Source: Pigoraptor vietnamica (Eukaryota; Opisthokonta; Filasterea). Taken from it: a stretch of 46,449 bases of DNA. The number at the start of each line of letters is the position of its first letter. Position 1 is the stretch's first letter. Where the stretch lies: contig CALSCQ010002214.1 in assembly GCA_943704525.1 (NCBI GenBank), positions 1 to 46,449 of the forward strand. The letters run 5' to 3'. Under the pieces are notes generated by a model. That model ran no database searches. It had not been told where the DNA came from and saw nothing but the letters and a program-made list of their open reading frames with translations. The position numbers were made by a program, and so were the translations under genes. This document shows positions 11,815-22,251 of the stretch, piece by piece.

Positions 11815-13427
11815 ATGTTGCGCTTCGCACCCTTGTCCATTCCGCTCGCGCGGCGACTGCAGACGCTGGCGGTGCTCTTCTTCCTGTGCCTGCAGCTCAC
11901 CATATCCCTCGTCACCCTCTACATGATCATTACCCCGTTCTTCTGGGTGGGTGCCGCGAGAGAGCGTTGCCACTCCCCTGACAGTGGCGCGCATGCTGTG
12001 CGCTTGGTGGCCGCCCTTTTTTCGACTCAACTTGCTGTGGCACGCACAGTGCTTCACTCCGCTGACACGGACGTATCGCGCAGCCTCTCCTCATTCCGTA
12101 TGCGATTTGGGCCTATGTGTTCGACGCCAAGACCCCCGAGAATGGCGTGGGTCGGCGGTCGGACTGGCTCAGGCGCCTGCCCGTGTACAAGTACTTCCGC
12201 GACTTCTTTCCCATTCGCCTCCTCAAGACGTCCGAAATTGACCCGGCCAAGAAGTACATCTTTGCGTTTCACCCACACGGTGCGCTGCCTCAGTCGCGCC
12301 GCGCCCACTGCGGTGACTGCCGCTGACTGTTTCCGCTGCAGGCATCATTGGCTTTGGCGCGTTCTGCAACTTTGGCACCGAGGCGAACAACATCAGCACG
12401 GTGCTGCCGGGTGCGTCTGCGGAAGGGAGGGAAGCGGGGTCGCCCTGGGTCGTGCTGACATTGTGTGACCGCAGGCATCACTGTGCGTCCAATGACGCTC
12501 TCGATGAACTTCAAGTTTCCTTTTTACCGCGACTATCTCATGGCGCTTGGGTTCGCGGTGAGTTTGCCGCAACCACACCGAGTCGTGCCGTTCAGTCTTC
12601 GCTGACAGGGCGCCCGAACAGGACGTGAGTGCGCGCAGCATTCGCAACACGCTTGCGCGCGGGGCGGGCAATGCCTGCCTCATCGTCGTTGGCGGTGCCG
12701 CTGAGGCACTCGATGCGCGACCTGGAACGTACGATCTCACACTAAAGAACAGGAAGGGATTTGTCCGCATGGCCGTCGAGAACGGGTGGGTGGGCTGCGA
12801 GTGCGTGCGTGATCTGGCGCAGTGGGCATGCGACTGACCCGCGACGTGTCCACAGGGCGTGCCTCGTGCCGGTGTTCTCCTTCGGCGAGAACGACGTCTA
12901 TGACCAGGTGGGCCATCGCACGCGTCGTGTTGGCTGCAGACGTGTTCCCTTCGCGGAAAGTGGAGGGGGGTGGCTACATCCCTGATGTCTCACACCTTCG
13001 GCCACGTGCAGGTCCCGAACCCGCGCGGCTCGTGGCTTCGCAACCTCCAGACGCGCCTACAGCGCACCCTCGGCTTTTCTGCTCCGCTGGTCAAAGGGTA
13101 GGCGTCGTGGGCTGCAATGGGGATGATATTGCCGCGTACTGCGTGTTCGGCACGCATGGCGCACCCAAAAAATCCCCCGTCACACGCGCACGCGCGTGCC
13201 TTTCTTGCAGGCGTGGTATTTTCCAATACTCCTATGGAATAGTACCGTTCCGCGCGCCCATCACGACCGTGATCGGGCCAGCTGTGGAGGTCCCGCACAT
13301 TCCGAAACCGACCGACGAAGACGTCGACAAGGCGCACGCGCTGTACGTCGCCGCGCTGAAGGAGTTGTACGACAGGCACAAAAACATCCTCGGCCGCGAC
13401 CGGCGCTCGAGCTTCACCCTCTACTGA
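11815..13427 (+). CDS. DGAT2: Diacylglycerol O-acyltransferase 2
   Basis: ER and lipid-droplet enzyme that acylates diacylglycerol with acyl-CoA, the last step of triacylglycerol synthesis. Eight exons (11815-11946, 12084-12279, 12342-12410, 12475-12557, 12622-12785, 12856-12907, 13012-13097, 13211-13427) splice in phase to 332 residues, slightly shorter than most DGAT2s. A hydrophobic hairpin near residues 17-50 would anchor it in the membrane. The catalytic HPHG box is at 107-110. Further family blocks are [37 protein letters not shown] and [16 protein letters not shown]. The protein ends in a short SSFTLY tail. Monoacylglycerol or wax-ester activity in the same family cannot be excluded. 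It converges on the next gene with 37 bp between stop codons. Confidence 0.94.
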
Positions 13428-13464
13428 GGGCGAGAATAAAACAGGAGGCCACACAATGTGCGGT

Positions 13465-14435
13465 TCACAGCACAGCTCCAAACACGCCGTCGTCCGCCAC
13501 GCGCCGCGCAAAGAACGGCTCCTCGGAGGGCACCATGCGGTCGAGCACGTGCATGGAAATCCGGCCCGTGCGCCGGTTGACATAAAACTCGGAAAACAGG
13601 TCGAGCTGCGCCTGCGCCCGCGCCTCCGTCAGCGCACAAAATGTCGGACAAACCCAATATCACAACACACGCCCCACCTTGTCCCGCCACGGCGCGACCA
13701 CAGATCGCCCGCACACTCTCCAGCGCACGCGTATCGAGTGTCGCTCGGCACACTTGTACATGTTGAGCACTTCGAGACGCGGGTTGAGGACTGTACAACG
13801 CACAGTGGCCTTGAACGCCCGCACCACACACTGCGCGCCACGAGTACATGGTGCATTAGTTAACCGAAGACCGAGACGTGCCGAGTGGAACGAGCAGCCC
13901 ACGGGCCGGCGCACCTTGTACCTGCGCAGCCCTCGCACGGACCATCCGCCAATGTTGTTGCGCAGCACAATGCCGTCGCAGTAGAGGCCAAAGTCAAGGG
14001 GAGCCTCAAAGAAGGAGGGCAGCTCGCTGCGGAGAGTCGAGAGCACGACGGCCAGATCGGTGCATTGCCGGTCCTTCTCCCTGCACGAGGCTCGTTAGAT
14101 TACACAAGAGTCAAACACCCCAGACACAATTGACTTGTTTCTCACTTCAATTGGGGTCGTCAGTAACAGTGCAAAAAAAAAAAAGAAGAAAAGACATAAA
14201 CCCGCCTCTTGCGGCGGGCTTCCTCTTCGGCGGCGGCCGTTTGCAGTGGTTCTGGGGCAGGCTGCGCCGCGGGCTCCGCGTGCCATGAAGCGCCCGAACG
14301 GCAGGCCGCCACAGGCCGCCACGAGGCGATGGCCTTGTTCGCAGCGGTGCGCGCACGGAGCTGGGGGGTGGCAGCACGCGCCTGTCGACTGACGGCGCGG
14401 GCAACACCTGCCAACGCACGCACTGGCGCTGCCAT
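13465..14435 (-). CDS. C6orf136-like (DUF2358, NTF2-fold) protein, probably mitochondrial
   Basis: Conserved protein of unknown function. Exons 2-4 (14080-13915, 13830-13678, 13611-13465) join in phase and carry the family pattern: a short helical stretch (LRSELPSFF), LYCDGIVLRNNI..GLRRYK, then LNPRLEVLNMYK, RVRWRVCG and a C-terminal FSEFYVNRRTGRISMH strand. Exon 1 (ATG at 14435) gives an Ala/Arg-rich, acid-free start (MAAPVRALAGVARAVSRQAR) that looks like a mitochondrial presequence, then a Glu/Arg helix. The frame-preserving donor of exon 1 is GAG/GCGGGT, which would make the first intron a GC-AG intron; the neighbouring GT would put exon 2 out of frame. Exon 1 is therefore less certain than the rest. 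NTF2-fold function here (enzyme or binding) is unknown. Confidence 0.75.
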
Positions 14436-14606
14436 GATGGCACAGTGCGGACGTCTTGCGGCACCTGCACGGACTTCAGTGCGCGGTGGCTGTTGAGTGG
14501 GCCGGTTGTGAACACTCGGCCCGATGACGTCACGGGTGTAGTGTGATGGCTGAAGACCGACGCCAAACGGTTGCCAGAACCGCCAGGCTTTACTGCAAAA
14601 GAAGAA

Positions 14607-14607
<1 letters not shown>

Positions 14608-14669
<62 letters not shown>
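14608..14669. repeat. (ACGC)n microsatellite
   Basis: About 15 perfect ACGC (GCGT) units between the C6orf136-like start and the ELP5 stop codon. It lies upstream of the minus-strand C6orf136-like gene, in its likely 5' region, and downstream of ELP5. Confidence 0.95.
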
Positions 14670-14671
<2 letters not shown>

Positions 14672-14710
14672 CGATAAGGCGGACAAGAAACGAATTGCAG
14701 AATTGCTAGT

Positions 14711-15732
14711 TCAGACGTCCAGGTCGTCGTCTGGGTCTTCGTCGCTGTCGACAGTAACAGTGCTTGCCGCGTCGTCCCGTTGAGCGTGGGTGTACGGCAG
14801 GACAATTCGCGCGCGCGCCGCACGTTCGGCGTCGGAAAGACCAAGCCGGAAGGGTACGTCGGCAAGGGCGTCCGTCTGGTAATAAAAACAGTCAGCAACG
14901 CAGTGCTGCACCGTGCGGTTTCACAACAGCACCCACCGGGACGCTCGAGGGGACGGCGTCCTGCGGAGTAGGGCTGTTGCTGAGGGCGTCCATGCGCAGC
15001 ACCAGTGCACCGCTGCCCTCGTCGGCGTGGTAGGTGTGCAACTCTACAGACACGCGCCCGCCGCGGCGGCGATGCCGAACGCGTACCCGCCGTCCGGATG
15101 GCACCGCCCCGCCGTGCGAGACATCGGCCACCGTAGCAGCCACGTACTCGAGAGTGCCACATGTTGACGGCGAGTGGCAGTCGGCGTGCAGCAGCGCCAA
15201 AACGGTACACCTGTGTGCGTCGACAATGTGCCGAAGCAGACGCACGACAACCGCCACCGGCACGCGACAGAGCAGGGGCGACAGCGAGTCGATGACGACC
15301 ACCCCATTCTCCCCTGCGCCCGCGCCATTTAGCACCAACAAACAACAAATAACAGGGCCACAGCGCCACCAACCGGAAGGAGCTGTAGCCTCCACGACCT
15401 TTAACTGCTCCGCCACGTCTTTCCCGCGAAGGTCAACGCTTGAAGAGCCAGCCTCTGCACACGCGAACCACTCGACGGCGACCACCACCACGTCGCGCCC
15501 TGTGCGACGCATAAAGCACGAGGGCCAGCATTATATAAGTCCCAAGCACATCCCGGATGCCATTCCCTCTACAGAAGGGCGCCTCACCAAACGCACGCGC
15601 TGCACGTGCCGCCGCATGGACGAATGCGCGCCCACTGCAATCGACAGAGTCACGCACGAGACACAGCCCTGGGCCCTCGTTCCCCGCAAGAACGGCGCCG
15701 AGCGACCCCACGCACCCGCCGCCCGCCGCCAT
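14711..15732 (-). CDS. ELP5: Elongator complex subunit 5
   Basis: ELP5 with ELP4 and ELP6 forms the RecA-like hexamer of Elongator, which modifies wobble uridines of tRNAs. Four exons: 15732-15588, 15499-~15354, 15313-14937 and 14875-14711, about 275 residues. Recognition rests on LVRDSVDCSGRAFVHAA (N-terminal strand and helix), VVVIDSLSPLL, VLALLHADCH followed by the GTLEYVAATVADV strand, and a C-terminus ARIVLPYTHAQ...EDPDDDLDV, which copies the family's acidic DPDDDLD ending. There is no Walker A motif, as expected for ELP5. The exon 2/3 junction is unsettled. The GTTATT donor at 15353 breaks phase, whereas a GTGGCC donor a few bases earlier keeps it. Confidence 0.85.
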
Positions 15733-15943
15733 CACGCCCGCATGCGCGAGAGGACTGCCAACCCGCCTGCGCTGAGAATTGCAGTGAAGTTTGTAAGTTT
15801 GTAGCCAGTTAGCTGGACGCAGTGTATGCTCTCCATGTGTTACCCCTGGCACGTGCCGCCTGATCTCCGCTGGTGGCTATCCGCCTCCGTCTGACGGGCA
15901 CAAAACGCCTGATTGCCACCGCAGTTGCACCAGCGGCCAAGCC
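15733..15943. promoter_or_regulatory. Bidirectional promoter region, ELP5 / sterol desaturase
   Basis: 211 bp separate two divergent ATGs, so both promoters and 5' leaders must fit here. No TATA box or repeated element is evident. Assignment rests on gene arrangement alone. Confidence 0.4.
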
Positions 15944-17065
15944 ATGGCGCAAGCCTTCGTAGACGCCGCGTGGTCGGCTGCGCTCCGCGTGCGGCCAGCG
16001 GTGGACATTGCGTCGCCGCTCGCGCCCGCCGTCCTGTCCCTTGTGCTCTATGCGGTGTTTAGCGCGCCGTTTCTCGCCGTCGAATTTGCGCGCCCGCAGT
16101 GGGCACTGCGCTACAAGGTCCAGCCGGTGCGTGTGCATCCTCCACTGCGCAATGTGAACCCTGTGCTCACTGCGCTGCATCGGCTGCAGAATGTGCGCGT
16201 GACGCGTGCCGACATTGCGCGGTGCGCTGGCAATTTGGCCTTCAACCAGGTCTTCTTCGTCTTTCCGCTCTCCGCGCTCAAGTACCTGGATGACCCCCAG
16301 CCGCTTCCCCCGACGGCGCCCCGTGTGTGCGTGTCCTTTCATACTGTTTGCGCCGCTGGAGAGCAGCCACTCACCCTGTGCGCCCATCGCAGGCGGGACA
16401 TGGCGCTGCACCTTCTTGGCGCGCTGTTCGTGTTCGACTTCCTCTTCTACGTCTCGCACCGCCTGCTGCACACGCGGTTCCTGTACAAGCACGTGCATTA
16501 TGTGGGTGCTGGCCTGCGACTGGACTGTGCTGGCATCTGCTGACAGACTGGCCTGCGCAGATCCACCACCGCTACAACGCGCCCTATGTGCTTGTCACAC
16601 AGTAAGTTGGTTGCTCGCGAATGCCGCACATTCCGGCGCACCGACACGCGGCAATTTGCTTCGCAGGTACCTCCACCCGGGCGAGATGCTGATGGTCGGC
16701 CTTTGCGGCGCGTCCCAGTCGTTCATCTTTGGAATGCACCCGCTCACCGAGTGCGTGTGGATTGCCCTCGTCACGTGGACGTCCGTCGAGCACCACTGCG
16801 GCTACGACATGCCTGCCCTCCTCGACTTCACCCGTCTCACCGGCGGACTGTACGCAGGCGCGCGATGGCATGTGGGTTTGTGCGTCTGCTCGTGCGGCCG
16901 ACACACTAGGATTTCACAACTGACCGGCGAGTGGAACCCTCGTGAACCGTGCAGGACTGGCACCACCGGCGACCGAGCACCAACTACGGCGCCATGTTCT
17001 CGTACCTCGACCGCCTTTTGGGTACAATGCACGTCGAGTCCGAGGATGACAAGAAGCTGTCGTAG
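15944..17065 (+). CDS. Sterol desaturase / fatty-acid hydroxylase superfamily membrane enzyme
   Basis: Membrane di-iron oxygenase of the ERG3/ERG25/fatty-acid-hydroxylase group, expected in the ER. Five phase-consistent exons (15944-16326, 16393-16501, 16561-16601, 16667-16871, 16955-17065) give 282 residues. The histidine boxes are complete: HRLLH, then HVHYIHHRY (formed across the exon 2/3 junction), EHHCGYD, and HDWHH followed by STNYGAM across the last junction. The loop STNYG and the FSYLDRLLGT block resemble C-4 methylsterol oxidases and related hydroxylases, but substrate cannot be told from sequence. Hydrophobic segments occupy about residues 25-50, 95-115 and 130-150. The first donor was placed at GTGCGT (16327) because it alone keeps the frame. 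It converges on the next gene with 84 bp between stops. Confidence 0.9.
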
Positions 17066-17149
17066 CCACCCGCCATCCCCCACCCACTCACTCGTCTACG
17101 CACACACGTTGTAGTAAATACCATAGTGAACGCCCTTGCTGTGGGCGCG

Positions 17150-18515
17150 TCACTCTCCCTTGGACTTCGAGGGGGGAGAGCACCGCAGCATGGTCAGGAA
17201 TGCGGTGGCACCCAGCGCGCAAATCGAGAGCACCACGAAGGCGTGCTCGCCAAAGTTTGCGTAGGGCGTGCCTGTCAGCGTGTACCACTGCGACCCGCGT
17301 GATGGCGCCGCGCCGGCGACGACAAAGGGCTCGCCGTGGGAGGCGAGGCAGAGCGACGGCTGCTTGCGAATGTGCTCCACGCCGGGGTATACGGGCACCC
17401 ACTCGGCGCAGTCAGCGGGCGTCGTCCCTGCGGCCTGGTGAAAGCCTGTCGCGCGCACGGCCGTCGGGTCCGCCGTGCACACGACGGCAGCATAGCATGC
17501 GAAGTGGAGAAGCGCGCCAAACGCAAGCGCGGTGCTCGGCACACGTTCCCACACCGGGCCACTGCTGCGCGGGCCCCTGCGCACGCAGGCGCGCAGAATT
17601 GCAAGTCCGTACAGTCCGAAGAGCGCCCATGTGCACGGTTCTGTCGGCACCCCGAGCGCGAGATTGGGGAGGTGAAAGAGCGGGCCGAACTGCAGCGCAA
17701 CGGCCGTGGGGAAGGTGAGCACGGCGGTGAGCAGCACCGCAGCAAGCTCGTGCAGTGCCGAGGGCGCGCGTTCGCCGTCGTCCTTGCACCCGCCAATCAC
17801 GCGGCGCCAGAGGCGGAAGAGGACGAGGAGCGTCGAGGAGAAGGTCGCGTGGAAAAAGTAGCTCGTCCATGGCACGTGGTAGGCCCTGCGGCGAATTGCG
17901 CAGTCAGCCCCACGGCCGCGCCACACGGACTCCAGCACGACACGCAGCCCACCTGGCCGCAATGTTGGGGTCGGTTGCATGCCACGTCCACCACAACAGC
18001 TTGGGCCCTGCGGTGTGGGGCGGTGCACAGTGAGCGCGTGGGTGTGGCACCAATGCAACGGCGGCACGCGCCCACGCAGAACACTCACCGAGAATGTCGT
18101 ACGGCGCGTCGGCAAGCACGGCGCAAAGTCCGACGGCAAAGGGCTCCGCGGCGCGCGGCAGCCGTAGCCGCGTGACGGCGAGGGTCGACAGGTAGATGAA
18201 CGCGGGATAGAGGCAGGCAATGTGCAGCGGAAAGCGGCCGCGGAACACGACGACCGTGCTCTGCGCATGCCAAAAGTTGTCGATGTACGGCGTCACGTAC
18301 GATATTATCTCGGTGACGAGGCCGTGCGCAACGGTCGCGAGCCACAAGTACCACGGAAAGGCGCCGCGGTGACGAGCGGCGTGCGCGAACGTGAGGATGC
18401 CGACGGCATAGAACGTGCACTCGCTGGCCAGGAAAGACCACTCGCCAGACGCAACGAGGGACGCCGGCGCGCGCAGCGAGACGAAGGGGAAGGAGTCGGG
18501 TGTGCGAGCAGCCAT
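17150..18515 (-). CDS. Multi-pass membrane protein of unknown function (possibly DUF7802-like)
   Basis: Three exons (18515-18089, 18007-17953, 17885-17150) splice in phase to 405 residues. It shows eight or more hydrophobic segments, including ASECTFYAVGILTFAH, LWLATVAHGLVTEIISY, FGLYGLAILRACV and AFVVLSICALGATAFLT near the C-terminus. A conserved-looking core spans all three exons: LADAPYDILG, then KLLWWTWHATDPNI, then AYHVPWTSYFFHATFS. The Trp/His-rich block looks like a functional site inside the membrane. It recalls eukaryotic membrane families grouped as DUF7802, but I hold that name loosely. No signal peptide or soluble domain is present. It shares a 366-bp divergent promoter with the polymerase III subunit gene. 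Confidence 0.7.
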
Positions 18516-18881
18516 GGTGCAAGAGCGCGCTGCAGTGGCTACGAGGCGTCACACTCGCCGGTGGGCACGTGCAAGCGAACTGTTCAAATCGCAGCCAGTC
18601 CGCCATCAGCGTGCACGTGACATGCCAGCACTGTTATGAGGCCATGATCGATGCCTACGCACTGTTAACTTTGCCAGGTTGTTTTGGGTGCGTGCGTGTG
18701 TGTGTGCGTGTGTCACGCCGGCGGGCAACCACGCGCACTGAACAGCGACAGAACAGCTGCCAAGCCCGCAGACTGGCTGCAGACCAAAACAGTGTGCTTG
18801 CGTGTGTCTGTGTCTGAGTCGTCTTGCGCGCGCGAGTGTGGTGAGACTCATCGTTAGGTCAACGGGAGGACGTGGCCCGCC
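18516..18881. promoter_or_regulatory. Bidirectional promoter region, membrane protein / POLR3F
   Basis: 366 bp between divergent start codons. It contains a short GT/GCGT-rich stretch near 18688-18715 and another near 18795-18815. No recognisable core promoter element. Confidence 0.4.
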
Positions 18882-20544
18882 ATGGCGGAGGCGGTGCCTG
18901 CAGCGGACGCGGTGCCGAGCGGCCCCGACAGCCTCGAGGGCCGTCTCCTGGGCGTCATTGCAAAGTACCCCAAGGTGGGAGAAGGGCCCCTCGCGGTGCG
19001 GCTGCGAATGCCGCGAGACTGACGCTGTGTCGTGGGTTGCAGGGGGCCACTGACGACGCGCTCACAAAAGACCTGGGAAATGTGTCCCTCGCCGACCGCG
19101 TGGCCGCCATCAACAGCCTCCTGGCGCAGGTGAGCGGCGCGCTGGGAGTGCGAGCCCATGCACCGGTGCCTTCTAACGCGCAGACTTTTTCTTCGCAGCA
19201 ACGCCTGGAGCTGTTGAAGCTCGGCACGCAGATTGTGTATCGCGCGAAGGCGGGCCCTTCGGCAAGGTGAGTCGCTGAGTTGGGTGTTGTGCGCAGCACG
19301 TGTGCCTGACACGGGCACACTGCAGCCTTGCGGGTCTGAGCGTGGAGGAGCGTCTCGTGTACCAGATCATCCAGGCCGCCGGCAACAAGGGTGCGTGCTG
19401 TTGCCGCCCGTCGCTGTCCCTTTGGCGCGTGTCCCTTTGGCGCGTGTCCCTTTGGCGCGTGTCCCTTTGGTGCGTGTCCCTTTGGTGCGTGTCCGCGATG
19501 GCGCATTGTGCTGACGCCCGCTTGCAGGAATATGGACGCGCGACCTGCGCTACCAGAGCAACCTGCAGCAGACGCAGATCAACAAGATACTCAAAGTGAT
19601 GGAGGGCCGAAAAATGGTCAAGGCCGTCAAGTCGGTCGTGGTATGCATCTCCTTGCCGCCGTTTACGGCCCTCCGATTCTCCGATGGCGTCGCGCGTGTT
19701 GGTTGCCCACCGACTCATCGCCGTCCGCTTGTCCTCCCGCAGGCCTCGAAGAAGAAGGTGTACATGCTGTACGAGCTGGAGCCCGACCGCACGCTGACCG
19801 GCGGCGCGTGGTACAGCGAGCAGGAGTTTGAGTCTGAGTTTGTCGAGGTGCTCACAACGTACTGCTTCAAATTCCTCGCACAAAAGGTATGGGCTGCAAG
19901 TTGCGGCGCCCTCTGATGTCGCCCATGCTCATTCCTCCCGCACGCAGCGCACAACCGCCGATGCACACAGCGACCCAATCTCCCGCCGCCTCGCCTCGTT
20001 TGTAACACCCGCCGAGGTCGGCGATCACATTTCGCGACTGGGTCTCAGCAAAATAGAGCTGTCGCCCGACGACATTGCGTGCGTTCTCGACGCACTCGTG
20101 TACGATGGCCGCGTGGACAGGGAAGTGATGCCGCCGGCGTATGCGCCGCCGGACGTCGATCCGGCGCTCCTTCCCGAGGCGGCAGTGGGAACGCGGCTGT
20201 ATCGCGCGGGAAATCCACTGGGCCCTGCGGTGGGCATACTGGGGGCGCCGTGCGGCGTGTGTCCGGTGGGTGCGAAGGCTGCTGCTGTTGTCGGTGCCTT
20301 GGTGGTTCGTGATGGGCGCGGCGGACTTTGCTCCCGAATGGCCGTGCGTGCGCATTCAACTCGCTGGAGCAGCGCTGTTAGCCATAGGCTAAGGTGCGGG
20401 CGTGTTACCAGCCTCATGGCAAATGCTCATAAGTTGCCCCAATATGCACTCTTGTTGGCCCCGCAGGTGATACACAACTGCCGCGAGGGCGCGCCAATCT
20501 CGCCACAGACATGCGCGTACTACAAGCAATGGCTCGATTTCTGA
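18882..20544 (+). CDS. POLR3F: DNA-directed RNA polymerase III subunit RPC6
   Basis: RPC6 (C34/RPC39) is part of the Pol III heterotrimer that helps open promoters and contacts TFIIIB. Eight exons (18882-18974, 19043-19129, 19199-19266, 19326-19390, 19528-19640, 19743-19886, 19948-20265, 20467-20544) join in phase to 321 residues; the human protein has 316. Winged-helix regions contain LVYQIIQAAGNKGIWTRDLR, the RKMVKAVKSV segment and KKKVYMLYELEPD. The C-terminal metal site is present: CGVC in exon 7, then HNC and QTC in exon 8, the four cysteines that bind a [4Fe-4S] cluster in the human protein. The cluster motif is split by the last intron. Confidence 0.96.
19416..19494 (+). repeat. Intronic 15-bp tandem repeat x5
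   Basis: Five consecutive copies of GTCCCTTTGGCGCGT (the last two with T for C at position 11) inside POLR3F intron 4 (19391-19527). The period is a multiple of three and the tract is open in several frames, but flanking splice sites and protein conservation place it in the intron. Confidence 0.95.
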
Positions 20545-20821
20545 ACGCGCGCGAGGGCAACGAGGAGAGGACTGCGAAGCGCATTCCCGGCCCTTCTGGA
20601 AAGGGCTCGCGTGGGCTTCACTAAACAGTCCTCGCTCCCGCCGTGGTAGTGTTGCGACTGTCACCGTTACGATCGCAGGGTCGATAAGTTCCGTCCGTAC
20701 ATATTGTTAGCCTGCGCTGCGCCCAACACTTACGCACTGCCGTTCGTCGACGATGTCCTGGGGAGCGCAACCGGCGTCAGTTACAATTAGTGCACCCTCG
20801 CCACGGGGCCTTTGCATGCAC

Positions 20822-22123
20822 TCACTTAAGTTGCCCACACGCGGCCATGATGTCCCGCCCACGCGGCCAGCGAACCGTGCACTCGATGTTGCGATACGCC
20901 TCCATGGACTTTGCAAACGCAGTGATGGCGTTGCGCGACGGCGTCTGGAACCCGGAGCCCTGCGTGGGACAGGCCATGTTGGTCCGTGACCGGGGCGCAT
21001 TGCGAATCATCCCCCCCAGCCCAACAGTTGTCAGGCCCACCTCCCACGGGTTGAACGGAATGAGGTTGAGGAGACACGGCATGCCGCGAAGCAAATTGCC
21101 AAGGTCCTCTGCGTCCTTCGCGCTGTCGTTCACGCCGCTCAGCAGCACATACTCGAACGTGATCTTGCGGAGGGGCGCGTGGGCGACGTACGCGTGGCAC
21201 GCATCTATAAGCGCCTCCAGCGGATACGTGCGGTTGATGGGCACGAGGCGGTCGCGCAGCTCGTCACGCGCCGCGTGCAGCGACACGGCTAGGCGGACAT
21301 CGAGGTCGCGGCCAACGCGTTCGATCAGCGGCACAATGCCAGACGTCGACACGGTGATGCGCCGGCGACCCATCCCGATGCCGCGCGGGTCGGCGAGCAC
21401 GTGCACCGCGGCAGACACCGCGCGCCAGTTGTAGAGGGGCTCTCCCATGCCCATGAACACGACGTTGGTGGGGAGCGCGGGGGTTCCGCCGGCGAGCGCG
21501 GGGTAGTGGTCGCCCACGGCAAGCACCTGGCCGACGATCTCTCCCGCGGCGAGGTTTCGGAGGGCGCGCTTATCCATCGTCCCCGTGTGGCAGAAGGCGC
21601 ACGACAGGCTGCAGCCCACCTGCGACGACACGCACACGGTGCCGCGCACAGGCTCCCCCGCGCCCGCAGACGGCGACGGCCGCTCGGGGATGAAGACCGT
21701 CTCGACGCGACCGCCGCCGGGCATTGCGAGCACAAACTTGGCCGTGCCGTCCGAGGGACTCAGCGCTGACGACGTGAGTGTGGGCATGTCGATCGCATAC
21801 GCGCCGCGGAGTCGCTCGCGGAGGCCCTTTGGGATCGCCTTCACGGCATTTAGCGACCGCGCGCCGTGGCGAAAGACGGCGCCGTAAAGCTGCTCGGCAC
21901 GATATGGGCGCTCACCGAACACCTCCATTGTTTCACGCACGCGTTCGAAAGTCATCCCAAGGACGTTCGTGCGGCCGTCGGCTGAGCATGGCCGCGGGGG
22001 TGCTGCAGTCGCCGTTTCTACACCGTCGTCACGCACGGGCGCTGCCGCCACGGACAAACGCCGCGGCGTGGCACATCGCGCGATGCGCCACAGCTCTTTT
22101 GATTGCCGCGTCGCAGAGAGCAT
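20822..22123 (-). CDS. rlmN: RlmN-type radical-SAM adenine-C2 RNA methyltransferase, organelle-targeted
   Basis: RlmN methylates C2 of A2503 in bacterial-type 23S rRNA and of A37 in some tRNAs; a nuclear copy most likely serves mitochondria or a plastid. Two exons (22123-21041 and 20959-20822) give 406 residues. The first ~45 residues are Arg/Ala/Ser-rich and fit a transit peptide. The [4Fe-4S]/SAM cysteines are C171, C175 and C178 (CSLSCAFC). The catalytic pair corresponds to C164 (GTVCVSS) and C402 (AACGQL). GMGEPLYNW, the ITVSTSG loop and ITFEYVLLSGVND are also present. The 81-nt intron inside the conserved FNPW(E)GSGF block is a multiple of three without stops, so an unspliced message would still be translatable, with 27 extra residues. 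Confidence 0.94.
   Translation of the reverse strand: MLSATRQSKELWRIARCATPRRLSVAAAPVRDDGVETATAAPPRPCSADGRTNVLGMTFERVRETMEVFGERPYRAEQLYGAVFRHGARSLNAVKAIPKGLRERLRGAYAIDMPTLTSSALSPSDGTAKFVLAMPGGGRVETVFIPERPSPSAGAGEPVRGTVCVSSQVGCSLSCAFCHTGTMDKRALRNLAAGEIVGQVLAVGDHYPALAGGTPALPTNVVFMGMGEPLYNWRAVSAAVHVLADPRGIGMGRRRITVSTSGIVPLIERVGRDLDVRLAVSLHAARDELRDRLVPINRTYPLEALIDACHAYVAHAPLRKITFEYVLLSGVNDSAKDAEDLGNLLRGMPCLLNLIPFNPWEVGLTTVGLGGMIRNAPRSRTNMACPTQGSGFQTPSRNAITAFAKSMEAYRNIECTVRWPRGRDIMAACGQLK
20960..21040 (-). other. 81-nt in-frame intron of the RlmN gene
   Basis: The intron starts GTGGGCCTGAC and ends CCCACGCAG. Removal restores the RlmN consensus FNPW..G.. followed by SRNAITAF. Retention inserts 27 residues without a stop. 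The insert falls just before the C-terminal segment that carries catalytic Cys402. Confidence 0.85.
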
Positions 22124-22251
22124 GATGAAGTCAGGCAGCAAAAGAAAACGAGCGTGCTGCCTGCGTTGACGAGGATTTTTTCGGACGTGGTGAGAATTGG
22201 CAGTGCCACTGTTGCACTTTTTAATCGGTATATCGAAGCCGTCCGCGGTTC

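Noticed and set aside
14147-14686. Frames rich in Arg-Ala-Cys-Val repeats
   Set aside because: Products of the (ACGC)n repeat, outside the real exons.
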